Source: Leuctra nigra
Lineage: Eukaryota; Arthropoda; Insecta; Plecoptera; Leuctridae
Reading direction: 5' to 3'
NCBI GenBank assembly: GCA_934045905.1
Contig: OW203766.1
Location: 17,478,309 to 17,542,308, forward strand
DNA length: 64,000 bases
The position numbers and the translations under genes were made by a program. The notes under the pieces were generated by a model. It had not been told where the DNA came from and made no database searches. It was given only the letters and a program-made list of their open reading frames with translations. Position 1 is the stretch's first letter. The number at the start of each line of letters is the position of its first letter. Positions 1-10,438 of the stretch are shown here, piece by piece.

Positions 1-351
1 GGGGGGGGGAGAGGCGAAGCCCCTCAGTTTTAGCGTTTTTTTCATGGCGTTTTATTTAATTTAAAAATTTTCAAGTAATTCTTGGGATCGAACTGAAGCA
101 AATTAGCTGTACCTTCCAATTGTTGCCTACGGGTCTGGTTCTGGTTCAAGCAGTTTATTAGAAAACGAATCGAACAATGTTTCAAACGCCAAAACAGTAA
201 CTCTTTTACTATTTTTGGAATTTTGCGGTAAATGACTTCATTTTCATTTCAACAAGTATGAAGTTACATTTAAGAAGCTTCCTCGCATTTTCAGCCCGAT
301 GCGTGGGTCCTAACATGACAACTATCAAAATTATCTATTTTAACTATCTAT

Positions 352-474
352 TTTTCCACTGGCTGCGCACTGGGCTGCACTAGTTTCGTTCTCTGTTTGA
401 AATTTGCATTGAATGTTGTATGGTGACGTCATTTCAGTGCAACCCTGGTGCAGCCCAGTGCAGCCAGTGGAAAA
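352..474. repeat. Short inverted repeat (MITE-like foldback)
   Basis: Two arms of about 30 bp, 352-383 and 444-474, are near-perfect reverse complements (TTTTCCACTGGCTGC at the left edge, GCAGCCAGTGGAAAA at the right). They flank a 60-bp AT-rich centre. No coding capacity is seen. It is probably a small non-autonomous element. Confidence 0.6.
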
Positions 475-844
475 CGCCATCAAATGAAACGAGAAATTAT
501 AATTTGTTTTAATATTATTTTCACAGTGGACACATTTTTGAAAAAGTAGGTATTTGAAACATCAACGGGGGGGGGGGGGGGGGCACAAAAAAGTACCGGC
601 CCGCAGGTTGAGTACCACTGATATAACCCTTCGAGTCAATTTCCACCGTCCATTGAAACAAATATTTTTTGTTAAATCCATAATCAATGTTTCTGTTCGC
701 CAACTATCCTGAAAAGTACCTTCCAAAACAACAGTTTAATTAAACCAGATGAAAATCTCAGGAAACCATTCTACAATTCGGTATCGACAAAACGCGATCA
801 AATTAAAATTAACCGACTTGTAGCATAGTTGGACCTTGTTCAAC

Positions 845-970
845 TTTAGCTCTCAGCCGTAGCAAATAAATCCTGGCTGGCATCGAACCCCGCTACTTCC
901 CAGCCAATAACAATTAGCAAAACAATGTTCCGTCCCGATGATCTACCGAGCTCAGGTGTTGCCCGAATCC
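845..970 (-). mobile_element. tRNA-derived SINE-like unit
   Basis: Read on the minus strand there is an A-box-like TGAGCTCGGTAGAT (941-954) followed about 60 bases later by a B-box-like GGGTTCGATGCC (879-890). This is the internal RNA polymerase III promoter arrangement of tRNA-derived SINEs. Family boundaries cannot be set without more copies. Confidence 0.45.
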
Positions 971-1574
971 CAGGTTTAGTTACGGAGCCCGCATTACAGC
1001 GCTGTAGCACGGGTTGCAGTGATTAACGGCGCAGAAGGAATTCGAACGAGAAAAGTTCCTACAATTGGGCCAGCGAGCTGATTTATAAAACGAACTGCAG
1101 CAAGTATACAAGTACAAAAACAATTTGTTGGTACTTTGTATTTTAGGTGTGTGGTGTAACATAGTATTTATTTGCACAATATATTCGAGCTCCAGAACGA
1201 AGATCAAGAAAGAAAGAGTCTTAGAAACTTTCAACACTTTGTGAAAATCAACACCTCTGTCCTTAAAAAATAAGACCCGAATAAGTACAGATAAAATAAA
1301 ATGGCTATGCGAACAATAGAGTAAAAAATATGTATTTCTATTTCAAAATCTCATCAAGTTAGGTGCCAAACAGAAATAATATGAACTGCATAGACTCCAA
1401 ATTATTCGTTTATACATCGATTAGCTAATTTTTTTGCAATGTACAGATAATATGTATCAGAAAGGAAAGACTTAATGATTCTTTTTAAGGCACATATTTC
1501 AATTTGAACCTTGCCTCCCTCGCCCCTGAATTTTATGGTTGGATGGATATGTATGTTTATGTTTGGATCTTATG

Positions 1575-1725
1575 TTATCTCTAAGAAAGGATCAAACCCG
1601 GGACTTCTCCCCGCCAGTGTAATAGCCCTATCTTCTCTGTCACATTGGACCATCGGAGAGTTTCTATTTTGGCGGGGGTCCATAAAGCCACGGCTCATAA
1701 GCCACTAGACTAGGGGGGGGGGGGG
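1575..1725 (-). mobile_element. Possible tRNA-derived SINE fragment
   Basis: On the minus strand a B-box-like CCCGGGTTTGATCC (about 1589-1602) lies downstream of a run ending in a long G tract near 1711-1727. The A box is poorly defined, so this is tentative. Confidence 0.3.
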
Positions 1726-2063
1726 GGCACATGACCGCGTTGGAGGCAATCCAAAGGTCAAGAGAACTCCCAACTCTTTGCGCTACAACTGAAACACGTG
1801 TGCGTTGCAAATGCCATTCATGATGTTGCAAATGCGGGAACAGCTGATGTGGTTGTACTATCTGGACCAAGTGAGGTACTGATACACTGTTTGTTAATTC
1901 ATCGGGAACAATAATAAGTACAGACACAACGCAAAAGTACCTTGGTCTCCCAATGAGCATTCTTGCACAGAGTGACGAGAGTTTGGAAAAGTTTCAAGGC
2001 TCTCTTGGTGAATATTTGACAAATGAGTAGGTAACCGAATGTTTCAATTTATGTATTTGTTTC

Positions 2064-2069
2064 TTTATT
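2064..2069 (-). terminator. Candidate polyadenylation signal
   Basis: AATAAA on the minus strand lies about 140 bases past the stop codon of the death-domain/SEFIR gene, a normal distance for a 3' UTR. Confidence 0.45.
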
Positions 2070-2207
2070 ATTTCTTTACTAAATAAGTAACACCTACCTA
2101 GTCTACATCATTATCCACATATTTCACATAATTAAGAACAGGTTAATAATAATATTAATTCCACACAAACTAATGAAAATTAAAAAAATACAGTATTGGA
2201 AACATTT

Positions 2208-3173
2208 TTAAATTTTAGCATTAATGAACCTCTCTTTAAGAAGTTCTGTATCACTTTGCTTTATCCACGATTGAAATAGGGGTGTACGCAGCATAGGGTG
2301 ATTGTAAGTTAAATGAACCAATTTGTCGGGGATAATGCAACGAACTTTTTTGTTTTTACAACCATCAAGCAAATAGTTTGTGTTCATCAGTGCATACATA
2401 AACTTTGTGTACTTTGTATCTAAGCAAAGAAACGAGTTCTCATGAACCATATTCGATGGGGAAATTGCTGTTAAGTACCCTTCGGTAATAATGGGTACAA
2501 TATAATCTACTTGGTCAAAGCAAGAGCGGATAAATTCATCTGGGTTGGAATTAACAAGTGGAGCATGATCTTTCAAGATTACAACACCAATTTGATCATT
2601 ATTCTCGGTCTTGTTACGGAATATTTCCGCTACGTCTTCAGCCTCTTCTAAACCATCACTTGCAAATGTTAACATTACTATCTTTTTATACTTTCTCTTA
2701 TGCTTTTCAGAAGATCTTTTTTTAACATTTGAAACTGTTTCCACCCTGGGCATGTTCGCATTTGTTTGTAGACTTTCATTTTCAATGCTACGGGATTTTA
2801 TGTTGACTGATGTAAAAACACTGCTCGTAACCTCAGATGGATATTTCCTTAGAGCAAGAGACACATTGGGAACAAATGGGGGCATAATAATTTCCTGGAT
2901 TACTGGTTCTTCAGTTGAAGCAACTGAACCTCTGATCTCCTCTGTTGGAGACTCAGAGAATCCCTTGACTCTCTGATCATCCACGGCATTCTGTCTCCTT
3001 ATTACATTGTCAGACAGGTCTTCTATTAACTCCACCACATTTGTAATTATGTCTGATCGATTAATCTTCTTCAAAGATAAAATTATTTTATCCAATGTGG
3101 ATTTGCGGTCTTGGACAAATACCTCTAGTACAGTGTAGGTTTCATCTTGTCGATTTTTGCGATTAGCAATATA
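2208..3173 (-). CDS. Last exon of death domain/SEFIR gene
   Basis: It opens after a pyrimidine-rich acceptor (CTTCTTCTCTTGCAG on the minus strand) with Tyr-Ile-Ala and runs 321 codons to TAA. It carries the C-terminal half of the death domain, a linker of about 100 residues and the SEFIR/TIR-like domain. There is no ATG near its 5' edge, consistent with an internal splice entry rather than a start. Confidence 0.7.
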   Translation of the reverse strand, partial: YIANRKNRQDETYTVLEVFVQDRKSTLDKIILSLKKINRSDIITNVVELIEDLSDNVIRRQNAVDDQRVKGFSESPTEEIRGSVASTEEPVIQEIIMPPFVPNVSLALRKYPSEVTSSVFTSVNIKSRSIENESLQTNANMPRVETVSNVKKRSSEKHKRKYKKIVMLTFASDGLEEAEDVAEIFRNKTENNDQIGVVILKDHAPLVNSNPDEFIRSCFDQVDYIVPIITEGYLTAISPSNMVHENSFLCLDTKYTKFMYALMNTNYLLDGCKNKKVRCIIPDKLVHLTYNHPMLRTPLFQSWIKQSDTELLKERFINAKI

Positions 3174-5638
3174 CTGCAAGAGAAGAAGTAAAATTATATA
3201 AAATATAAGACAAAATTAGAAATGATTTAGGTACTGCCCCCTCCCCCTCCACCCCCCCCCCCTTCCACTTCATCACACACTTTATTATTTAATATGGAAT
3301 CCAAAGAATATAGACAGCAGTGAAGATAATCATGACCCCATAAAAAACACTCCGTGTAAAAATACCAGCCAAGTCTCTTCAACTTAAAAAAAATAATGAA
3401 ATCTAAAAATTCTGCACTGAAAAGTAGTGATATCAAAAAATTAGCCAAGTCAAAACTTTATTTGAAAATCAAAAAATACTTGGCGCATCGTGTACATAAA
3501 TAGCTTGGAAGTATAAGCCAATTATAAATTATACATGAAATATACATATACATAGTATACCTATAATGCCCTAAAAAAACGATGCGCCAAGTATTTTTTG
3601 ATTTTCAAATAAAGTTTTGACTTGGCTAATTTTTTGATATCACTACTTTTCAGTGCAGAATTTTTAGATTTCATTATTTTTTTTAAGTTGAAGAGACTTG
3701 GCTGGTATTTTTACACGGAGTGTTTTTTATGGGGATATCACTACTTTTTTTAGTTTATTCTAACAACTTACGTGTGACACATATCACATGAACAATTACT
3801 AAATCCTTTAAAAAAAATTACCCTTTACAATTTGGTTATTCTCATGAAAAAAACAAAGGTTTCATTCCAATCGGTCAACCCAGTTCCGAGATATGGCAAC
3901 ACGTCGGTTTTCAAAATGGCCGCTGAACTTTCTGCACTGCCACATAGAATTTATAACTATAAATGATGTGTATCATTTTTAGCTTTCTGAATATGTATTT
4001 ATTGTATAGGAGGGGATTATAATGATTTATAAATTTGAATGACGTCATTTCCGGCCTCATAAATAGGAAAATTCTAGTTTGACTGTTCCTATTCCATAGA
4101 GATGTCCTTCCGAATCGTTTGGCACTAGTTTCATACCGATCTGTCAACCAGTTTTCGAGATATTACGTCGTTTCTTCCGATTTCAAAATGGCTGCTGAAA
4201 TCACTGACCTCTTGAATTATAATTTAAACATGATTTCATTTTATTATAAGCAGTCTCAAATAGTATATTTATTGCATCAAAATGTAAATTTGTGCGATTT
4301 TTAAAATGTGTGACGTCATTTCCGGTTTCAGTATGGGAAACTGCAAATATTATTGATGATAATACATAAAGTTGACCGTCTAAATTGTTTAGCGTTGGTT
4401 TCGTTTAAATCTATTAAGACGTTATTAAGATATGATGTCATTTCTGGTTTCAAAATGGCGGCTTCCGGTTGGTTTTATATCAAGTCAAATAATATCACAA
4501 AAGAACATACGTTACATAAATATCAAAATAATTGGATCAAATTTGTTGCCGAAATGCCAATCGATGAATTAAATTTCATGACGTCATTTCCGGTTTCGTT
4601 AACATAAATTTTAGTCTGTTGCTATTGATTATCCATATAGATGACCGTCCGAATCGTTTGGCGCTATTTTCGTTCCAATCGGTCTAGCCGTTGTTGAGAT
4701 ATGACGTCACTTCCGGTTTCAAAATGGCGGCACAAAAAATTCATGGGGTGAAGGTTAAATCAGACGCCAAAAGTGCACACGTGGTAAAAATGTGAGATCA
4801 ATCGGTTCAGCCGTTTTGGCTGTGGCCATGTTACCGGATTTGAATTCCAGGAGACTACTACTACTGAGATTATTATTATGAAAACCGCCCTAAAACACTG
4901 TTTTCACGGCCCTCTAGCGTGCAAAGGGCGTAACCTATTGTTCCCAAATTTGGTATATGTTGTAGGGTGGGCCATAGCTCGAAATTAAGATATATCGCAA
5001 CAATGTGAGATTTCCCAATTTTAAGATCCAGTAGGCCGAAAATGCCACTTTGATGCTTACAGTAAAAGTGGGTTTGCTCCAGCCTTTATTTGAGAGTTTG
5101 CGCGCCGTACGACTTGGCTGGCGTGGAGCGACCGCTCCACTAGATTCATGGAAAATGATTTTAAAATATTCGATGATACCAAAATGTTGTGCCCCTCACC
5201 CCTCACCACTCCCACTTATCATTTTTTATATTGACCAATCACAAGACTTGAGACACACTCTGCATGACTTTGGTTAGTAATTTTGAATACCTATCCCTAA
5301 GTTTGAACAGAGGTGCGTTAGTATGTTTGGTCTAAAATTAAAAATATTATTTAAATTACGAAAACAAGAAACTTACCTCTATTTTAATGGCAGTTAGACC
5401 CAAATTTATGCCAAATCCCTTCCAACCTTCATAATGTATGGATGCACTCGTGCTACACAATCGCAGACATAATTGATTCAGGGCATGTATACCATCCGAG
5501 TCAAACAAATATCCTGCGTGGACTTTCGACGCCTTTTCTAACATCCTCGGCAAGACGTCTACCTCCAGGTTCGGAGGACCATGACCATCTTCTTCGACGT
5601 TATTTCTTAGACTTTCATTTGCTGGGTCAAGAGGTGCC
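2208..5638 (-). CDS. Death domain plus SEFIR/TIR-like adaptor, 3' part of gene (2 exons seen)
   Basis: Two minus-strand exons, 5638-5377 and 3173-2208, join in phase 0 and give 408 residues to a TAA stop. The first exon enters in phase 2, so 5' exons are missing; no start was found. The exon junction falls inside a death-domain-like fold. The first exon supplies the GWKGFGINLGLT helix and the second supplies a segment ending in SLKKINRSDIITNV, as in MyD88-type death domains. After a Ser-rich linker comes a SEFIR/TIR-like domain beginning KKIVMLTFASDG, with VDYIVPIITEGYL and CKNKKVRCIIPD further on. Death domain plus SEFIR or TIR suggests a cytoplasmic immune adaptor (Act1/CIKS-like or MyD88-like). 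The family call is by motif reading only. A large repeat element fills the intron. Confidence 0.65.
3335..5145 (+). mobile_element. Repeat family 1, copy A (Helentron/HINE-like, non-autonomous)
   Basis: The left end is CCCCATAAAAAACACTCCGTG and the right end is a GC-rich hairpin (GTGGAGCG-AC-CGCTCCAC) followed by TAGAT. CCAGCCAAGTC near the left end is the inverse of GACTTGGCTGG just inside the right end, an 11-bp subterminal inverted repeat. The body carries four degenerate units of about 270 bp, each with GGTTTCAAAATGGC-like and GACGTCA-like motifs. No transposase or Rep/helicase is encoded. It fills the intron of the death-domain gene. Other copies lie at 16543, 20180, 25535 and 38855. Confidence 0.65.
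3337..3734. repeat. 398-bp palindrome at the left end of copy A
   Basis: Arms 3337-3490 and 3580-3734 are almost exact reverse complements over about 154 bp. Each is a copy of the family 1 left end, separated by a 90-bp AT-rich centre. The unit looks like an inverted dimer of the element terminus. Related palindromes occur at 26994-27394 and about 31537-31992. Confidence 0.85.
5377..5638 (-). CDS. Upstream exon of death domain/SEFIR gene
   Basis: The exon is bounded by acceptor TTGTTTCAG and donor GAG|GTAAGT on the minus strand. It encodes 87 residues after one leftover base. An acidic N-terminal stretch is followed by a helical segment with GYLFDSDGIHALNQL and GWKGFGINLGLT, read as the first helices of a death domain completed by the next exon. 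Confidence 0.65.
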
Positions 5639-5775
5639 CTGAAACAATGAATATGACAGATACCAAGCTTTCTTTCACTTTTGTGTCCTAGGTAACCAAT
5701 AAATTACATTTCATTAGTCTTGACATCGCTTACCTCCCGTTTGATGGCATAACGTAATAATAATAATCTCGATTA

Positions 5776-7097
5776 CTAGGAAAACGCTCAGTGTAACGCG
5801 TTGATGAGCGAGCACGGGTACGTGCAAATTCTCGAACCGGAAATGCGTACACAACGCACAGAAAACATATACATCCATATGGAATTGATTATGATATCAA
5901 CTTAAAAGTGTATGCTTTTCATCGAAACTTTAAAATAGCATCTAAGCACCTGGTTCATAAAGCAAATCAGAATCAATTTTCAATTGGCACTGGAAAACAT
6001 TCATTTCGATACTTCATTACTGACAGATATTAAAAATGTAAATAACTTCATACGTTCTTAACTGATTGGGATGAAATTTTGTAAAATAAGAGACAATATT
6101 GGTCTTAATGATCATGCAAAATATGAGTTTGATCAGAATTATCGAAGACCGTTTTCATTTTTCAGCCTATCAGGAGATATTTATTTAAATTTTAACCAAT
6201 GAATCTGAGTAACGCGTTGATGAGCGAGCACGGATACGCGCAACACCTCGAACCGAAATTCTGTCTATCGAAAATGTCATTAAAAGCCAATAATTCTAAA
6301 ATTTCGCCACAGATTTGTATAGAAATCTCAAAACATTCCTAAAATATTGGTCCAAATAACCATGCAAAGCTTTAAGTTGATCAATTGAACCTTTATGATT
6401 GAACTGTTCCGTGTTAATTTTCAAAAATCACAGGATCTCCTTCAAAAAATATACCTGAGACCACTCATATGATATAAGTGTGTCTACACAATATCAGATC
6501 GACTGTTGAACGGTCATTATCAGTTTCATTTGCGTTTGAAAGTTTCTGCTCTAACTACCTTGCCTTGAACTGAAGAGTCGAAGTCGCCGTGAATTTGACA
6601 GCCAACACGCTAATAGTCCGTAAAATGTCAATAACGTTTGGATTTAAACACAGATTAGTATGAAAATTGTCAAAAATGCAGATAATGTTGGACCCAACCA
6701 TCATGCGAAGTTATAAGTTGATCGTTCAATCGGTTATAGTTTAAATTTCTAAAAACACAGGAAAGATGGTTTTAAATTTTAACCAATGGGAGGATTTGGC
6801 TGAAACTTTGTTTGATTGGGTACAATGTTGGGGGTAATGACTTGTCAAAATTTCAATTTGATCAAAACAACCAATCGAAAGTTAATTTTTTTTAAATTTG
6901 AACCAATCAATGGATTTCAAAAAAATTAGGGTCTGCAACAATCAGAAATGTTACGTACATGTGTGCAAAATTTCAGCTCGATCGAAGAAAAACTCTGACC
7001 TGTATATCGTCAGTAACAGAAAAAAAAAAACAAACAAAAAAAAAACAGAGGTCCGTGCCAAAAGAGCCAAATGGAGACGCTCGCTTCGCTCGCTCAA
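5776..7097 (+). mobile_element. Repeat family 2, composite copy
   Basis: It begins CTAGGAAAACGCTCAGTG and contains a second 5' segment near 6204. It ends at GACGCTCGCTTCGCTCGCTCA. TGAGCGAGC near the 5' end is the inverse of GCTCGCTCA at the 3' end, so this family also has a 9-bp subterminal inverted repeat. It is AT-rich inside and has no coding capacity. Confidence 0.6.
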
Positions 7098-7509
7098 TCA
7101 CATATATTCCAACTGTTGCTCACTTGTGACACTTGCTGTCGATATTTTCGAGTTCTAAAGTTCGTTCACGTTTAGAATATCAAGGCCGTGTAGATACTAC
7201 TCTAGTCAAATGAACAATTGTATTCCTATACATGTAAATATCAATATAATAATCCAAAAATATGTATAATACGACTGTAGATAAAAATAAATCAATTTTA
7301 TTGAATTTTTCTACTATTAAAAATTGTGTATTTCACTAATACAAGTCTTGCCATTGACAGGGCAGTGTTCATGCGAACCACCAATGAACGATGTGAATGT
7401 GATCGACTAAAAGGTCAGAAATCTTGATCTTCCTTCAACAAGTTTGACGTATTTTCTCCCGTTGTTTTCCTCGTGACGTCAGTGTCACGTGTCACGGTGC
7501 GCATGCAGG
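7098..7509. other. No gene seen between repeats
   Basis: AT-rich sequence after the family 2 end, with no open frame, splice pattern or repeat I can define. Confidence 0.5.
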
Positions 7510-7622
7510 CTACTCGTGAGCAAGGTCCACTAGATCTCCGCTAGTAGCGCACAGGCGCCCGGGCGTGGCGGTTCGTCTGTTCTCCGCTAGGAGAAGATTT
7601 AGTGGACCTTGCTCGTGAGTAG
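7510..7622. repeat. Inverted repeat, MITE-like
   Basis: GAGCAAGGTCCACTAGATCT near the left edge and its near-exact reverse complement (AGATTTAGTGGACCTTGCTC) near the right edge flank a GC-rich centre. The arms are about 28 bp. The sequence is GC-rich against an AT-rich background. Confidence 0.6.
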
Positions 7623-7776
7623 TTCGTGTGAGTCGTGAGCTAGCGCTGAGAGTACTGCGGGTGGCAGATCAGGAACTAAACGCGGGAAATGTAAACATCA
7701 ACAAGCGATTTTACTCGTATAATAAAACTCTGAGACTATGACCGCGATTATACGTGTAAAAACCGTACATAAGACG

Positions 7777-8152
7777 GCTGGGTAGTGAGTTTGACCTTGA
7801 AGAGTTTTTAAATCGATTTTTATCAATATCTTTTTCCAGTGTAATTGTTAACAAAATAGGGCTATGGACGTGAATTCAGAACAGTTCAATGAAAATAATT
7901 CCATAGCTTGGAATGGTTTATTTGATTTACTTTGTCCTACAGGTGTTTAGAACCCGAAAATTTAGTAATTTTCGGGTTCTAAACACCTGTTGGACACAAT
8001 AAAACTAATAGCTTATTCCAAACTATGAAATTATTTTCATTGAACTGTTCTGAATTCACGTCCATAGCCCTATTTTGTTAACAATTACACTGGAAAAAGA
8101 TATTGATAAAAATCGATTAAAAAACTCGTCAAGGCCACGCTCACTACCAAGC
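7777..8152. repeat. Foldback element, 376 bp, nearly complete palindrome
   Basis: The two halves are near reverse complements from GGCTGGGTAGTGAG to CTCACTACCAAGCC, meeting at AGAACCCGAAAATTTAGTAA in the centre. CATAAGA lies close to both outer edges and may be a target duplication. A diverged second copy is at 34560-34918. Any open frame read through it is a repeat artefact. Confidence 0.8.
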
Positions 8153-8677
8153 CCTCATAAGATGCATAATCGTAAGAATTCCTTCCCTGCTGAGCGCGTG
8201 AATTCTTGCAATTATGAAATTGTGCCTGAAACACGTAAAAAATCGTACCTAGATACCTAAGAAGACGATACCTAAAAAAATTATGTCTGAAATGTGTAAA
8301 TGGGCTAACATATTATTCGATTTATCGGTTTAGGAGTTGGACTTGAGTAATATATTAAAATTAACTTAAATTAATGTGTGTCAGTGCATCAAGGTGGCAA
8401 TTGGTGATGGTCATCCAAATAGTGGATGGAAATTTTGTTGTAATTTGCAACAAGCATTTTTATATCATTTTCCCCCATAATTTAAAAAAGGACAAAAATA
8501 TTTAAAAATAGTAAGAAAATGACTGAATTCATTGAAAAATGAGAAAAGGCATTTCAGGCAAAATGAAAAACATGTTTTTTAAATCAGGAACACATGAAAC
8601 ATATTTATATAATATCATAGACGTGTCTGAACAAAAATCTAAAAAAGGGTATGTCCTAAACATCCTAGACCTAGTAT

Positions 8678-9585
8678 CTAGGAAAACGCTCTGTGTAACG
8701 CGTTGATGAGCGAGCACGGACACGCGCAACACCTCGAACCGAAATTATGTCTATCGAAAATATCATTAAAAGCCAATAATTCTTGAAATTCGTCAGACTT
8801 GTAGTTATAAAAATCTCCAAATATTCCTAAAGTATTAGTCCCAATAACCATGCAAAGGTTTAAGTTGATCGATTGAACCTTTATGATTAAAATGTTCCTT
8901 GTTAATATTCAAAAATCATAGGATCAATTTAAAAAAAATATATACCTGGGACCACTCATATGATATAAGTGTGTGTACTTACACAATATCAGACGATCTG
9001 TTGAACGGTCATATCAGTTTCATACGTTTGAAAGTTGCTCTAACTACCTTGGAACTATGAAGATTCGAAGTAGCCGTGATCAACATTTTTGAGTATTTTG
9101 ACAGCCAACACGCAAAATGTCCGTAAAATGTCAATAACGTTTGGATTTAAACACAGATAAGTCTGAAAATTTTCAAATATACAGATAATGTTGGTACCAA
9201 TGACCACGTGAAGTTTTAAGTTGATCGCTCAATCGGTTCTAGTTTAAATTTCAAAAATCATATGAAAGATTTTTTTAAATTTTAACCAATGGGAGGATTT
9301 GGCTGAAACTTTGTAAGATTGGGTACAATGTTGGTCGTAATGACTTGTCAAAATTTCAAATTGATCGGAACAACCAATCGAAAGATTTTTTTTTAAATTT
9401 GAACCAATCACATTATCCCGTTCAAAAACGATCCCAGGGACCGCATAGATTACGTTAGTATATGTGCAAAATTTCAGATCGATTGGTTGTGCCGTTGTGC
9501 CGTTTTTTGTGTGAACACAAAAAAAAACACACACAGAGAAAGTGCCATAAGAGTACCGTGGTGACGTTCGCCACGCTCGCTCAAT
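8678..9585 (+). mobile_element. Repeat family 2, full-length copy (908 bp)
   Basis: It runs from CTAGGAAAACGCTCTGTG to CCACGCTCGCTCAAT. Internal segments match the copy at 52253-53155 along the whole length, so these two define the family's full extent. It has the 9-bp subterminal inverted repeat TGAGCGAGC/GCTCGCTCA and no coding capacity. Confidence 0.7.
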
Positions 9586-9779
9586 TAATAATCACTAGGG
9601 GGTCAGCTTCAAAATGACAATTCTAAAAACGAGATTTGCAAATGGTACGTGTTGCATCTGTCCTTCATTCATTAAAAATATGTTTAGCCTGATAGCCCTC
9701 GTCATTAAAAATTAGTTATTTTATACCTAAGCAATGCACCAAAAATATCACTTAGATATATTACCGTTCAACTAAAATC

Positions 9780-9960
9780 AAATCTAAGAGTGGTTAATTT
9801 GTAAAACAATAAGTGGGCGGACGCTCTGCGATTGTCATGGGAACCACATTTGCTTACAAACACAAGGGGGGGGGGGGGGGGTGCGGGGAAGGCCCCGGCC
9901 CCCCAACATAATGAGGGTCGGGGGCGAATAGCTCCGATAAAATTTTGTATTTCAAGAACA
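9780..9960 (+). repeat. Dispersed repeat with internal G run
   Basis: GTTAATTTGTAAAACAATAA followed by GTGGGCGG and then a long G run resembles 54680-54760, which has the same order. A G run in the same place in two copies suggests that it belongs to the element and has expanded. Confidence 0.45.
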
Positions 9961-10255
9961 AATTTGGTGCCTTCTACGCGATTTGTACACAATTTTAAGC
10001 CAATTTTCTACTTCCATAAAAAGTAAGTTGGTGGACTGAATTCCTCTTTCAAAAAACTTACATTTAATGACCAAATGGCTATGAATCATGAAAAATATTA
10101 CTTATAATGACCTGGCTAAAAAAATTACTTTTAGTGAAAATAGTGACCACTGACAGTTGGGAGCCCTGCAATTTTTTGGATAACAATATTACTTGCTCAA
10201 TAATCAGGTTGATAAGGGGACGATCTGACCTGGTTCGACACACATGACGCAAGAC

Positions 10256-10438
10256 TCATTCGGACGCTTTAGATATTTTGTCCTTTCTTTGTGCATTTCT
10301 TGCTGCCTTCGCCGCCATGGCTTCGTCCTTCCTTCTTCGCGCTTCTTCTTGAGCGGCAATGATGTAAGGCGGATCTCTGATATCAGACTTGAGGTCACGC
10401 TTCTCGAACTCTGGGTTTACCATCTCAGTGAGAAGACA
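10256..10438 (-). CDS. Last coding exon of an unrecognised gene
   Basis: A minus-strand exon of 60 codons enters in phase 0 after acceptor TTGCATTCAG and ends in TGA. It encodes a short N-terminal piece (CLLTEMVNPEFEKRD) followed by a very basic, Ala-rich helix (EEARRRKDEAMAAKAARNAQ). It is GC-rich against an AT-rich surround, as expected of an exon. I do not recognise the family and could not find the upstream exons with confidence. An alternative reading starts at the internal Met after LLTE. Confidence 0.5.
   Translation of the reverse strand, partial: CLLTEMVNPEFEKRDLKSDIRDPPYIIAAQEEARRRKDEAMAAKAARNAQRKDKISKASE

Larger units (their letters stand above)
1..2207. other. Repeat-rich stretch without a supported gene
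   Basis: This AT-rich stretch holds long G runs (at 1, about 570 and about 1711), an inverted repeat at 352-474 and two tRNA-derived SINE-like units on the minus strand. Short open frames here are AT-rich or overlap repeats and show no domain or splice structure, so no gene is called. Confidence 0.6.

Noticed and set aside
9244..9534. Minus-strand frame of 96 codons (similar frame at 52818-53153)
   Set aside because: Both lie inside full-length copies of repeat family 2. Their similarity reflects the element, not a gene family.
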